Assembly: GCA_027919835.1 (NCBI GenBank)
Contig: JANVFP010000012.1
Span: 1,116,001 to 1,180,000, forward strand
Source: Lentinula raphanica
Taxonomy: Eukaryota; Basidiomycota; Agaricomycetes; Agaricales; Omphalotaceae
Reading direction: 5' to 3'
DNA length: 64,000 nucleotides
Shown here: positions 24,901 through 37,027 of the stretch, in pieces
Layout: every line of letters begins with the position of its first letter
Numbering within the stretch: the first letter of the stretch is position 1
Translations under genes and position numbers: made by a program
Notes under the pieces: generated by a model
Database searches by the model: none
Told to the model about the DNA's origin: nothing
The model's input: the letters and a program-made list of their open reading frames with translations, nothing else

Positions 24901-25741
24901 AGAACGGTAAGTCCTGTACAGTTGAACGGAGTGTTTTAGGTTGCAGTGTTCTCCAGCTGCAAGTTTCCTCTAATGCTAATGTGAGTTGGTGTTCAATGAG
25001 ACGAGGCGAATTCTCGTGAGCGTCTAGAACTTACACTTTATTCTTCATAGTCAGTTTCTGCCGGTCCTCGAGTTGGAAGGAAGAACGATAGCCAGAGCCA
25101 TCCTATGTACGAGTAGATTAGTATCTTCGCCGAGGTTATCCTAGCATGATCCTTTGCGGTATACATACATTCGATAGATGCGGCGGAAGCTAGCAGGCCC
25201 GCAGTGTTGACTCCTCAGCCGGCTTCGTCATAGTTCATTATATCGACTTTGTCGAACGATGATCTCCTTCGAGGAGCGATCCACCAGTAGTGCTCGATAC
25301 GAGCCAGGAATATACTCACTTAGCGTCCTGGTACTTACCAGCTTCATGATGGTCCATGATGGAAGTTCCCGATAGTGGCACTTTACAGCCACGTGCTGTA
25401 AATCATTGGAGTGACAGAAACGTGACCGCCCTAGCGCCTTCTTTCTCATCCCCATCGACGTCGACGGCCGCCCACCCTCTTTACGAGCCCCGTACAACCC
25501 CATATCCATAATCCACCTCATCAAGACCTGCTCCTCCTTCCGCGAAACCTTCTCTAGTTCTTAACACTCTGTCTGGCGATGTGGTACGGGTATCTCATCA
25601 TATGAATGTATCTAACTCATTATATCCGCATTAAGGTGCGATAATTGTCTGCTTGTTCTTCCTTTGGTGAGGATTCGCAGAACGCTAGGGTGAAATGCTT
25701 GCTATTAACACCTAGAATTCTACTCTCAGAGGGGTGGCGCT
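21921..25741. other. 3.8-kb stretch without an assignable gene
   Basis: Between the first bHLH gene and the small membrane-protein gene I find only short open frames (up to 143 codons near 24226-24657, minus) without start context or family resemblance. One minus-strand segment near 25330-25560 ends in a good donor and could be an exon, but no partner exons were found. A near-palindrome with an E-box core sits at 25382-25402. The region could hold a long 3' UTR, noncoding transcripts, or eroded genes or transposons. Confidence 0.4.
25382..25402. repeat. Palindrome with CACGTG core
   Basis: TTTACAGC (25382-25389) and its reverse complement GCTGTAAA (25395-25402) flank CACGT, creating a CACGTG E-box at 25390-25395. 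It lies between the two bHLH genes, whose domain type would be expected to bind exactly this core. Whether it is a binding site is inference. Confidence 0.5.
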
Positions 25742-26636
25742 ATGGCATGGGCTATTATCATCGCTGTACAATCTTCAATCCTCATTCTTCGCTCAATCTG
25801 ATCACTCTTGAACGCTTCTAGCTCTATAGCATAGCGGGTAGTCTTTTCCTTCTCCTTCGTGGCCAGTATCTCTTCTTTGAAGCAGATGAATGGTGAGAAT
25901 TCCATCGCTGACGTCAGTTTCCATTTCGCTAACAGTTTTGATATTCTATCTTCTATAGGTATGTCTATGGTGGTGTCGGTATGGCTGTGGCATTGGTCGC
26001 CATAATTGATGTCTTTGCCCTTTCCAATGTACGTTGCACTGGGCTATCACAGCCTATTGATGTCAATGATGTGGATTTTCCTAGCGGTCGTATATCTGGA
26101 CGCGTGTGTGCAAGTTCTTATGGCCTTTCGTTATTGTTATTTCCGCTGTGAGAGCCATACTTATGATCGTGGAACTCAATCGCGGGTTTGTTCTATCCGA
26201 ACGTCATTCTGTTTTCCAAGCTGATGCCAACGCATTCTACAGACAAGATCATATCGTTTGGGAATGTCAAAACGGCGGACAACTATATTCTTCGAACGCA
26301 ACGACCATAACATCTACATCAGATGACTCGACCACCTTTCCAGCCGGCTTTTGTACAGCGGGATTCTCAAGCATATACGTTGCGTTTATCGTCTCCCTTC
26401 TTGTGGATCTTGTATTCCAGGTAAACCGTCCTTGTATCTTTACGTATCTCTACAGCTTTGCTGATGCTGATCCCGTTTCACAATCACAGATATACATGTA
26501 TTTCATGACTTGGCGCTACCAGAAGCGACTGGAGCATTACAACTCATTGAAGGGTCCATTTGCTGGAGGTCAGTCATTTTCCTGCTCTTCCGTGACACTC
26601 TCCAACTGAAGTATCAAAGGCTATTACAACGCATGA
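25742..26636 (+). CDS. Small four-helix membrane protein, unknown function
   Basis: Six exons (25742-25765, 25822-25892, 25959-26028, 26085-26420, 26490-26568, 26620-26636) give 198 residues. The fourth exon may contain a further 57-nt intron at 26188-26244 that keeps frame; removal would leave 179 residues. Four hydrophobic segments are visible: the N-terminal MAWAIIIALYSIAGSLFLLL, then VGMAVALVAIIDVFAL, FLWPFVIVISAVRAILMIV, and IYVAFIVSLLVDLVF running into IYMYFMTWRY. The loop between the third and fourth carries two Cys (WECQNGG and AGFCTAGF), which could form a disulphide on the lumenal or extracellular side. The overall layout is tetraspan-like. I do not recognise the family. Confidence 0.65.
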
Positions 26637-28116
26637 GTGCATTTCCGAAACGCTGTGTGGCGTCCTCATCTCGTCGTTTTTTTCTTTGGATATGATTATT
26701 CATAGCTTATAATGCGCTGCAACGAACCTCACGACAAATTAATGCTTTCACGACGCGGTTATACATACCGTCAAACTCACGACAAATGCTGGTAATGATA
26801 CTGGACCAGAGGCTATGTACATATTCATATGGTTCAGGGAATACACTATGTTCTAACGGTTTTTGGACGAGTACCCCTTGATAGGGTACAAAATACAACG
26901 CAACAGTCATGTGTAAGTTTTCTCATACCGCTTCCCGATGATTTTAGCGACCCCCCTCAGGAAAGACAAGGCAGTGTGCTGCTTAATCAGAGCAAAACTC
27001 TTGTTCTTTTAAGGCAAGTCTGTCATTTGGACAGTATGAATATAGAGATTTCCTGACTTGATATTAAAAAAACGTTGCAACGGGCGTGCGGTCGGTTCTG
27101 GACAGAACTGGACTTGGCGTGAAATTGGATAACTGGAGGATATGTTGGAAGTAAAATTCGCAATGCATAATCATTACTGTCCATCATATTTATTTAAGGG
27201 AGCAGAAAAAGTGCTATGCAAGACTGAACTCTCGTCACCGGCTGTTCGAAGGGTGAAAACGTTCAACTTCGGATACTGAATCAAGCAAAGACCAATCGGG
27301 GTTTTTAAAGTAGCATCTGGGTTCGCCGTCAGTCCGACCTTCCAAATGAACCACCCCTCGAACGAGTCGGAAAACCGGATCTTGATGAAGATTCATGAGT
27401 TTGGAACTTCGGAAGGTTACGCAAAAGAACGAAATCTGAACGGATCATCGGCACGAAGGAGAGGGATCGGTGACTCTTGGGGGGTTGGGGATGTTCTCCA
27501 AAGAACTCTCCATTGTCCAAGGAAAAACGATTGTATCTTTGGTGTACTAAGATTGAAATCAAGCGATCCTAGGTCAATACAATGGCCATTGGTGTCTTGT
27601 AATCGAGCTCTTCATGGCTCCAATCTGAAGCTCATTAGAGGGAAGAGATATGAAGTGTCAGGACGAAACTAGAGCCCGGAAATCGGAGGGTCCGGAATCA
27701 AAAGCGAGAATGACTTTTTTTCTGTGAGAAATGAGAGAAATGAAGCGATCTTGGTTATTCCGCGGAAGTAAATCACACGGTCTAAATTAGGAAATTCATT
27801 GATCCTCAGCTTGTGAGAACGTATATAAACCGAGAACATCGTCTTTCCCATCTCTTAACTTCCCTCAATCCTCTTCTTTTCCGCGCCCTTTATCCTCCCC
27901 CCTCCGAGTCATATCTCGAGGCAGCTGTCGCCCAACATCTTAAGCTATTTTGCCGGTCTATATTTGTTGGCGTCTCCAGTCAGTATTTTTTTCCTTTTGT
28001 TCTCTGCCTTTTCCTCGATAAAAAACTGACCAACGCTCACTGCGCCACACACAGTTCTTATTCGAGCTCATTTATTCATTGTCTGTTGTATCTTGTTTGA
28101 TTTATTCCCTCCCAAA
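26637..28116. other. Intergenic region upstream of second bHLH gene
   Basis: This 1.48-kb spacer holds no convincing gene. The open frames at 27329-27672 on both strands overlap each other and show no family signal. The final 250 bp are strongly pyrimidine-rich on the plus strand, consistent with a core promoter and 5' UTR. Confidence 0.45.
27822..27829 (+). promoter_or_regulatory. TATA box of second bHLH gene
   Basis: TATATAAA lies 288 bp before the ATG at 28117, followed by a long CT-rich leader. Position and sequence fit a TATA element driving a transcript with a 5' UTR of about 200-250 nt. This is inferred from sequence only. Confidence 0.5.
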
Positions 28117-29172
28117 ATGTCCCTCGACTTCGAACCTACCCTCTCCCACTCTTCTTCCTTCATGGAGCCTATGGAATCTCCCTCGTTCCTCTTGGATAAC
28201 ACGATGGATTACCTTCAATATCCTTCAACGACCCCTCCATCTCCTCCAAGTTATACTTCCGCTTTGGGTCGTAAGTGTTCTTCATCATACTCGAAGCTAT
28301 CCCTCTCTAATGTCTACACAGTATCCAACACAACGAGCTCACCCATGACATTCCACACCGTCCCTCTCTCCAGCTTAGGAGAATACGGTTATGCTCCAGT
28401 CACCTTCTCACCTCGTCCCTTCACACCTGCTGACAACGCCAGCATTTCTCCTCCTACTTTGACCTACAGTCTGAGTAACGCTGACGCGTCATCCGACGAA
28501 CAGCACTCTGGCCGGCACAGTCGTGGGTCGAATCCTTCGCCCCCTCCCTCTGTCCCATATGCTGCCACTGTACCCAGGTCACATCGTTTCAATCCGATCG
28601 GTGTACCTCCTCCTACAAGGACCAGTGCTCGTGCTGCAAGTAAGAGGAGAAACAGTAAGACTACCAACGAAGATTCAGACGAAGGTGAAGAGGAAGAGTA
28701 TCAACAATCTACAGGAGGTTTGGATCCGTGAGTCATCCTTCCACTCGTTTCACCCGTCATCAATTACTGACTCATATACCTTAGCCGTCGAGAGGCTGTT
28801 CGTAGACAGCGCATCGAGTCTGAACAGAAACGTCGCGATGAGTTGAGAGACGGCTATGCTCGTCTGAAGTCTACTCTTCCATCGATCAACCAGAAGTCAA
28901 GCAAGGTGACGTTACTGGACCGTGGTAAGTTGCCATCATGATAACGAATCACTATCAGCGGCTCATCATGTTCTCCTCCCGTAGCTGCTAGCCACATCAA
29001 GTATCTAGATGCAGTGCGCAATCGACTCGAGGCTCAGCTGAAGGCCGCCGACGACGAAGTCAACAGGCTTCGTAGCGTCAACGAAGCTCTCATGCTCGGA
29101 ACTGCCAACCAAAGGCATGCTGCTGCCGCTATGGCTGCTGTCAACGCCGGGATGGTTCCAGCATCTTTCTAG
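28117..29172 (+). CDS. bHLH transcription factor (paralogue 2)
   Basis: Exons 28117-28270, 28322-28727, 28785-28924 and 28985-29172 give exactly 296 codons (295 residues). The N-terminal 190 residues are Ser/Pro/Thr-rich and end in a basic-then-acidic linker (SKRRNSKTTNEDSDEGEEEE). The bHLH domain lies at about residues 190-260: basic region RRQRIESEQKRRDELRDGYA, loop NQKSSKVTLLDRA, helix 2 HIKYLDAVRNRLEAQL, extending into a zipper-like coil. The domain matches paralogue 1 nearly residue for residue through helix 1 and the loop. The last intron sits at the same place and phase but starts GTAAGT. An extra intron just before the basic region is absent from paralogue 1. E-box binding in the nucleus is predicted; target genes are unknown. 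Confidence 0.85.
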
Positions 29173-32100
29173 AGCTGCTCCACGCTGCCCAGCAAAATCA
29201 TTCAAAAAAGTGCCCTGGCCCTTCACCCACGCACACCAAAAACAGACTAACGAATTCTACCCTGCCCGCGTGTAGACACGGGTGACACTGCTTTCATTTA
29301 TGTCACGGACTATCGCATCTTATCATATTACGCATCTTTTTGTTCTATCACGGTTCTCCGCCGTTGAAAAGGCTCTTGTCCCTTTTTGTACTAATCGTTT
29401 CTCATAGTACACGTTTCCGCCACCAGGCTTATCCGATCTCCCCGCTTATGGTCGGGAAGGTTGGATGGCTGGCTGAAACTAACGCGACTATCCTCGGATG
29501 ATGGTTTGCGGAACCAGTTGACGACGATGGACGACACGGACTTTCGGTTGATGAACTGTCTGGGTGACGACACCGACACAAGACTCGAGTAGCAGCTTGA
29601 GGCGCTATATCTACCTCACCACTAGATTGGTTGATGGTAGTGCGTGCTTCGCCTACTCGTAGCGCATTCTTGTACTACATCTCTTTTACACCGTCGTTTC
29701 CACCCACCATCTCATCCCGGTCCTATACAAACTCCATCCACACGCTCGTAGGCGACCACTTCACTGTGGATCGTGCCTCGCGTGTGGCCGACACACTGGC
29801 GTCAATATGTCTTTCCGGTTACCAAATCTCTCTGAGGTTCGCGATTAGCTTCCGATCTCACGATCTGTGTACATTGCGAGGCGCAAGGTGACAATTGTTC
29901 TCGGCCTTACCCCCACTGCGGAAATCACAACCCCCATCATCAGTTCTGTTGCTACTTGCTCTCGTCTTGCATCATCTAATTATCGAATGATTTATGCCTT
30001 CTTGGATTGTACTTTTGATCACCATTTCTACCCTCCCCTCTATGTTTTCTCTGAGTGAACCTGTCGAATCAACTGTCTCACCGACGTCTTGGTTCGACCG
30101 TTCTCTCCTCTTTTTGTTGAATGTTCCCCCTTTTCCCCTCAATCGCTTCTTATTCTCATCCTCCCTCACTCGCTGCGGTCACCGATCTCGACAGACCTAT
30201 TTCCTCGCTGCTCCCCCTCTAGGGTGACTGCAGCCGGCTCAACGAAGACGCTTGGACTACAATGTGCTGGCGCTGGATGTATTCACTCAATAAAGCCCAG
30301 GTCGAGTGCGGGCAGGGACTTTTGGAATGGTGGAGTGTGCTATTGGGAAATGTATCGGCGCTATAACTCTTCCTTCACAAGATGTCTTTGCCAGTCTCCC
30401 ATTAGGTGATGACGGCTGAAGGCTTTCCTGTGTGAGTTGAATCGAGTTGCGGTTGCGATTGTCGATCGCTTGATGTGGTCGTCAGTTCTAACTGTCCGCA
30501 TCGTCTCTCGCTCTAGTAGCCGAGGAATGATGTTGCCTCGTATGTTCTCCCAATGCTGCTCCTATCGCCAATTCTTCTCGCTATTATGGCTCAACTTTTC
30601 GAATACTGTTCAGCGGTCCATTATGATCTTCATGCCTATGGTTTGCTATGCTTTATGTCGGTCACGAGTGTCGGGGAGTCCTTTTCTTATTAACACTTTC
30701 TACTTTATTCCAACCCTTTTGCGCATGCGCACGACTAGACCACGACCTGGGAGCTCCGTGTTTGGATTGAATATTCCATACATGTCTCGAACTGTTGCTA
30801 CGACACTTATATCACTTGCTCACCCCCCTCCTGTTAACCGCTGCCTTTTACGATTTACACATGCTTCATTTTTCTCGCTGTTTCTCGTAGTCGTTTCAAT
30901 ACGATCCAGCAATCATCACGAGTAGATAACTTCATCCCTTAGATACTTTTGAAGAATGTGTGCGAATGGAACGATTATTATATCTCGCCTTTGTAGTTGT
31001 GGTCTACATATTGAGTGTGTGGTCTTGACTGATATCCCAAGTTCAAACTACGAAGGTAATGACATGAAAATTTCTAAGAGAGTATGTACTATGATTGTCC
31101 GGGATCTTCGACGAACATGGAACATCTCAAACTCGTAGTAAATCACAAAATACACGAGATTTCTTGAATCCAAGTAAAACGTTTCCCTGATGATCGAGCC
31201 TTGAAGCCCAGTGAAAAGTCCGTCGATTGATGTAGACGCAGGTCAATCGACATAGTTTTGCACATGTATTTTCTGATTCCCATCCTTTCCCATCCTTTCC
31301 CATCCTTTCCCATCGACCTACATCTATGTCAATTTATCAGGACATAGGCGTCGAATACAATTTACAATCTTTTTGATCTCTCACCCTTGTTCAAAAACTT
31401 CAAAAAGTCCATTCAAAAGTCTGGACTCTGTTCGTTTCTTTCAGCGTGAAGTCAACATGACTTTCCAAGTCTCCCGAGGCAAGTTCGACCACTCCTGAGC
31501 AGGCTTTTTACACAACATCTGGTGGAGGGAAAGCAAGACAGAGACTGGTTTGCAGAGCAATCAGATGTGGTCACTGGTGTGTCATGCTCTCATATGTATG
31601 AGTTCAGCAATTTACTCGTGTCGGCGTGTTTGCATAGATTCTCAAGTCTTCGACTTCAAAATCCTTTCAACGTGAAACCCTTTCCAAGTTCTACACATTC
31701 ACTCGGTGCTAGCAATTTCAATTCAAGTGACAAGAACATGCTCGACCGACAATTTGATACCGACATCATCCACTGTTCCATCTCAGGCCAGCAAGAAGGC
31801 TTCTGCTCAGCTTCCGCTGGAGCACATAGACCATCTCAGATACTACAGTGTACGAAGGCAATTTCCGACAACTCGGAACGTGAGAACCATATTTTCTTTT
31901 CAGAAACTGTATCACTCCAATTACAGCAGTAAAAACCATTACGAGTCCGGAATGAAATGAAGGAATCGTCCTATAGCCCGTTTGGCGTGGGAAAACTGTC
32001 AAAAATCGCCTTATTTGGTCTCATTAAAAATTGCCTATTTGGGATTTTTTTCACCAAATTGGGACTTTGATCACATTGCTCATCCTGACCGCGTGACTTT

Positions 32101-32425
32101 GGCTGACATCAACGATGAATTCAATAGTATGAGCGCTTATTTTATCTTTCCGCTCCTTCTCAGCCCTCAACAAGTTCAGACTTCACGTTCCTTTATCCAA
32201 CCCTTCTTTTACTCTATACTCAAACTGGGAAGCTCACCATAAGGTCAAGCCAAATATACATGGCCTTATCTTAACTCAAACTGGAAGAGCATAGTCGTTC
32301 AATAATACAATTCGAATCGAACTGTTCAAAGTTTGCGCTAGTACGTCGTCCTTCGCGTTTCTTCCTTTTCACCATTTACTCATTCTACTCTGCATCCTTC
32401 TACATCCTACAACTTGTTGGACAAC
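29173..32425. other. 3.3-kb gene-poor stretch
   Basis: After the second bHLH gene there are only short, overlapping open frames. The longest is a 162-codon plus-strand frame at 30437-30925, which has no recognisable domain and a composition like translated noncoding DNA. A short tandem repeat lies at 31278-31314. AT-rich sequence follows at about 31980-32080. I see no gene I can support. Confidence 0.4.
31278..31314. repeat. 10-bp tandem repeat
   Basis: Three perfect copies of CATCCTTTCC (31281-31310) are extended by partial units on both sides. The flanks (about 31225-31256 and 31311-31335) are imperfectly inverted copies of each other, with GTCAATCGACATAG-like and CTATGTCAATTT-like text. 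The repeat could therefore sit in the loop of a stem. Confidence 0.7.
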
Positions 32426-33710
32426 ATGTCGCAGCGTGATTTGATTGATTTACAGCAACTGCTTTGCGAAGCGGTTTTTCTCTCACACGACGCCGCTAAT
32501 GCACGCTTCAATGAATTTCAGTCATCGTTCGCCTCTAGTTTTGTAATACCCTCAAAGTGTGACAACGCTCTCGTTGACTCCAGACGCCAAAAACTCGATG
32601 CAATGGTCTGGAATGAATTCGGCGATTTTTCAATCGATAAGGAAGTATGCTCGTGTTCGAAGGCATCGGGACAAACAGTTTTTCTTGGAACGATATCAAG
32701 GTACATGCATTGCAGATCGACGATTCCTCTTTGACACCACTGACCCTTTTGCTCCCTTTTGAAGATTCCCTTGAAAGTCATTTACCATGGACGCATCCCC
32801 TTCATCACTCACACCGTCGGGCAGGATTTTGGCTTCATTGGCTTTAGCTGGCAGCTCACAGCTCAAGACATCCTGTTTGTACGATACTTGGTGCAGAGGA
32901 TTGGCGGTCGCAAGATAAAGTGGTCTCGAGCACATGGTTGGTCATTTCTCCTTTCCCCATAACCCCTTCTGATTCTTCGCTTTCAATCGTCGCCATCAAT
33001 CATATTTACTTCTTCAAAATAGTCGAAGACAAAAGAGAATTGCAAATCCGTCGAGCTCAAAGCAAAGCGCGTGCTGCTTTGCGTTATGCTGACAACTATC
33101 CTCTCCGTGCTCATAACTTTGGGCATGGTGCTAAGAGAGCCCGTAGGAGCGATGTGGGCAATGGGTACAAACCAGTACTGGTCCAACGGCGGGTTACTCG
33201 GAGTATGACCAAGGCGTTGGAGGATATCAAAGCCGAGTTGAGTGAAGATGAAGAAGATGAACTCGATATGACATCTCTGGAAGATCAGACTTCGTCGCTT
33301 TGCCTCTACTCTGACGATCCAGGAGATACCACCAGTAACGTGTCGACGTCCAAGAGAAAAGCTGAAAGCTCTGTAACACACGATTCTTCACCCCAGCGAA
33401 AACGTGTACGGATGTTCTCACCTAGCGACAGTGATATAGCCGAAGAACTCGCAGTTTTCAAACTCCTAAGCGTAGAAGAGCCTCAACCATCATCTAGTGC
33501 CAGCGGGTCAGCAGGACAGCGGTCGAAGAAGGACTTGGTCCAAAGAAATTCTACACTCTCCGTTCGTACAAGCTGAGCAGACAAGGAAAATCAAGACATC
33601 GCAAATCAAAGGAACTTGCAATCGGACGACGAAGGCAAGAGAAAGCGGACGATTACGGTTGACAGTGACGGAGAGCGAGGTTCGAAAGGCCGGAAAGCTC
33701 TGAAACAGTC
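32426..33710 (+). CDS. Unknown, probably nuclear protein with disordered basic/acidic tail; model uncertain
   Basis: A tentative model uses exons 32426-32644, 32765-32936 and 33023-33576. The start MSQRDLIDLQQLLCEAVF and the second exon (PLKVIYHGRIPFITHTVGQ, then ILFVRYLVQRIGG) look like real protein. The third exon encodes a charged, disordered region (QSKARAALRYADN, QRRVTRSMTKALED, SEDEEDELD) with Lys/Arg clusters resembling nuclear localisation signals. After the stop at 33576 another frame continues in the same style (SDDEGKRKRTITVDSDGE) to about 33710, so a last exon is likely. Between 32642 and 32700 a third frame is also open, so the first intron may be placed differently. I do not recognise the family. 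Confidence 0.45.
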
Positions 33711-33873
33711 AGATGGCTCCCATTTCCCCTGATAGTACACCACTTCTTTATACCTAGCTATACGAATACGTTGTTTTGTTCATTCGATAATTTGTTTTGC
33801 ACCACTGGAACACGAGATACATGTAAAGCCTCATAAATTCAGCACCATTGGTACTGAGCAACTCTATCACAAA

Positions 33874-34741
33874 TTAGGCCATGAAAGTCAAACCTAGATT
33901 ACTACTGTCATCAACTTCCATCCCGCCCGCAGTGCTACCTCCTAGATGTCTCGCAAGCTTTTGATCTCTCTTCCTCTCTTTCTTTGCCAGCATCTTATTC
34001 AACCGCCTGTTCATCGGGTTACTCTTACCCATTGCCTGCAGCACATGCTCATCAGGAGGGGCATCATACGAGGGGATGAGGTGTGATTTGCAATGCCGTT
34101 TTGATTGACGTTGGTACGTTTTGGATTCTTCCTGTGCTTGCAGAGGGCCTGTTGATATCGAAGGGGAAGGAGAACGCTGAGCACGTTTTCCTAGAGAGTT
34201 TCGTCTTGAAGCTAGCTCTGATGCGGAAATTGTTCTAAAGCACGAAAGGGAGGTCATCAGTTGTGTATATGATGCACCTATGTGAAACCGACTCAACTCG
34301 TCGCCTTCCTGCATCCCATCATCCTCGTTCCTTTGACCAAAAGTCTCATTTGCATCCAAGGCGTCGCTGGTAGCCCATCACGTTGGATTCACGGTTTCCC
34401 ACACTTCTCGTCTCGATTCATCGCTCTTCACCTTCTTGACCTTGACCTCAACCAGAGAGCTGCAAGCCTAATGGAACACTGGGACATAGGCCAGAACTGC
34501 CATGTACTCACAGGAATAAGTAATGAGACGCAGGTTAGATCAGACACAATATGTTAACCTATTACTTGATATAGGCCGGACGCACATTTGAGCTCCTAGA
34601 AGCAAGAAGGTATCCTAGACTCAATGTATGACCGTTGACTTCAGGCTGTAAGCATTCCTATCTGGATTTCTCGAACAAGTGGGATTGAAAAACTGAAACC
34701 GCTGGCAGATCGTCCACTCCTACTCCCTCACCAATGTACAT
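33874..34741 (-). CDS. Unknown protein, C-terminal exon clear, 5' model tentative
   Basis: The last exon (about 34190-33874, minus) encodes a Ser-rich then strongly basic segment (NRRLNKMLAKKERKRDQKLA) ending LGLTFMA. Upstream, exons at 34741-34700 and 34645-34586 start MYIGEGVGVDDLPA and join in phase through a 54-nt intron. A further Lys-rich stretch (SLVEVKVKKVKSDESRRE, about 34440-34470) probably joins the later exon across a 60-nt intron. An in-frame TGA near 34380 must be spliced out. The composition suggests a nuclear or nucleolar protein, but I do not recognise it and the middle exons are guesses. Confidence 0.35.
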
Positions 34742-36686
34742 TCTGTGTGATGTAGTAGAGGGGAGTCAAAACGGATGGAAGTAGTATGTCTTGCAACGAA
34801 GAGCAGCATCCAATACTCATTTGCCTGTTCTACATACTTCAATGGCAAACCCAGAGGAAGATCCTACAATTTCTCCAGACTGCCTTTGTCATTTATTAGT
34901 TACATGTGCTTGAATAGAACCATTCCGGACGAGTACATGCCACGCGCGCAGCGCGATGGCCCACTTCCGCAAGTCGGTATATACTCATTAGATGCTGTAT
35001 GATAGGACTATCACAGCAGATCATTGTAATTATGAATTATATGTACAAATGACATTTCTCGATTTGAAATGCCAAAGAAAAAATGCTGGAATTGGCTGGA
35101 ATCACTCTTCAAAGGTATTCAAGAAGATGGAGAAGGATTGCTATGACCCATAAAAGCATCCTAGGCCCTGATATCTATCAAAACAACACCCATATCTGCA
35201 GCTTGGCAATGAGATTCATCATTCTTGATGATTTTTTTCAGAATCTGACAATATATTATTTGGTCTTTGGTACTGAAATTTTGATCTCTAGTTCCTCTAG
35301 GTCTCAATCCAGGTTTGTATCCAAGTCAGAAAACTAATCATTGACGGAATTCTCAGACTATCTTCAGCCTCTCACAGGTAGATGAGCTCTTGCATTGAAG
35401 CCTTATGCTCCAAACTGGTGCTGAGCCACTTTCTGTGAACAACAAGGCTTAAAATACTATAAATATGTCAGAAATAGAAGGCAAAACTTGGAAAAAATTT
35501 TCTCAAATTGAAATGACTACCCAAAAAAAACCGGAATGCAGGATTATGAGTATTTTGGATGGTTTCCTTACTAAAACAAAAGTTGACAGCTCAAAAGTGC
35601 CAGGGTCGGCCTCGGTGAAGGCGATGGAAATGTCCTTCTTACACTGTAGTGAAGACAGCCGTGCAGTATGTTTTTTTCCTTCTATCCGTAAACGAATGAC
35701 TCAAGCTTTCCGACTTCTGTAAGGGCTCTTGGGCGCCGGACTGGACTTCGAAGCATCTAAGAGGAACCGAATATGACTGTGATCACTATAGTATACAGCT
35801 CGAAGATACCAGAAAGGTATGTCTGCTTGGCACTCTTCTGGCTTACCACTATAGAAGCCTAACTGTGGTTACACTGCAGGTATATGAAGCTCATTCCAAA
35901 GCTGCAAACTATAACATGCTCCTGGCATAGGTATGTGCTCATGATCTCTGGGTTCATCAACCTGCTCATCATTGTTTTATTCAGACTTCTTGATAACTCA
36001 GTGGTTTGCGCTCTAGCGTAACTTCAACAGGACGTTGGTATTGTTTCGAGTCATTTCATCTCGCTCGGTCAGTATGTAGTATATACTATATTAGAGAATC
36101 GACGCATATGTATGAATATACATGAATAGAAATTGGTTTTCAAAAAAAATTGAGAGGGATTCCCAATCGAAATGCATGAAACCAGGCAGCACATAAGAGA
36201 ATCTAGGTGAATCAGTGTACATCACTTTGAAAGAAAATCAAAAGATGAGAATCGTAGCTGATCATGCTGAATAGATGGAAAATGATGTATTCTAACTTTT
36301 CGCTTTCACTGCGATTCAGAGCGATTGGATCTACATACATCATCATACATCGGTATCAATCGACGGACTTTTCACTGGGCTTGAAGCTTGAAGCTTGACT
36401 CCTTGAGCGCTTGAGTTCAAGTATTGATGCCACTTTATCATGTTCGACGAAGACCCCCTCGGAACAATAACACTAGTACTCGAATATTTCAATGGAATGC
36501 TCCAAAAACCACTGCTGCCACAGCACCTGCGTCTCAACCAGGTCTCAAGCTTCTTCTGGACTTGAAGGCCACTGAAAGACTAATAAAGTTGTCCCGGCGG
36601 TAATTATGTCGGCGGCTGGGATTACAGATGAGTCGCAGTGTTCTCGCCCATCCGATAGTAGTAGCCTGGTAGGAGCATAGCACACT
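34742..36686. other. AT-rich gene-poor stretch
   Basis: These 1.9 kb contain only short, poorly supported open frames and many low-complexity and homopolymer runs. A small direct repeat (GAAGCTTGAAGCTTGA) lies near 36383-36400. It borders the inverted-repeat element at 36687 and may be older transposon debris. No gene is supported. Confidence 0.35.
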
Positions 36687-36704
36687 GTAGGACCCCGGAA
36701 AACC
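36687..36704 (+). repeat. Left terminal inverted repeat
   Basis: GTAGGACCCCGGAAAACC is perfectly matched in inverse orientation at 38522-38539. It is preceded by CACACT. Confidence 0.75.
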
Positions 36705-37009
36705 ACCTATGAACTATCTTCCTCGTCCCGGAAAATTTTTGAAAATTTGGGACTTGGCATTGATCATTGACCCGGAAATTTTGGTTTTCCGACCATTTTA
36801 CTGGGTATCGAAGCCCAAAAAAGGGAAAAAAGAAAGAAAAAGAGAGAGAATTCATTTAAATAATTGTGCACTTCGAATTGAGTTCAAAAATATTCAATAT
36901 ACATATGTACTATCATACCGTACTCAGTACTCATTGAATATTCCTTTAGCCAGAAGACTCAAGAGGACTCAAGAGGCTTCGCCGATTGGCCATACAACGT
37001 TCAACTTTT

Positions 37010-37027
37010 AAGCGCTCGAGCGCTTAT
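37010..37027. repeat. Perfect 18-bp palindrome
   Basis: TAAGCGCTCGAGCGCTTA is its own reverse complement. The core AAGCGCTTA-type half recurs inside the element as TTGACCAAGCGCTTA near 37194 and again near 37413. Confidence 0.75.

Noticed and set aside
30437..30925. 162-codon plus-strand open frame after the second bHLH gene
   Set aside because: The translation is rich in Arg, Ser and Phe without domain or start context, and the region looks like noncoding or 3' UTR sequence.
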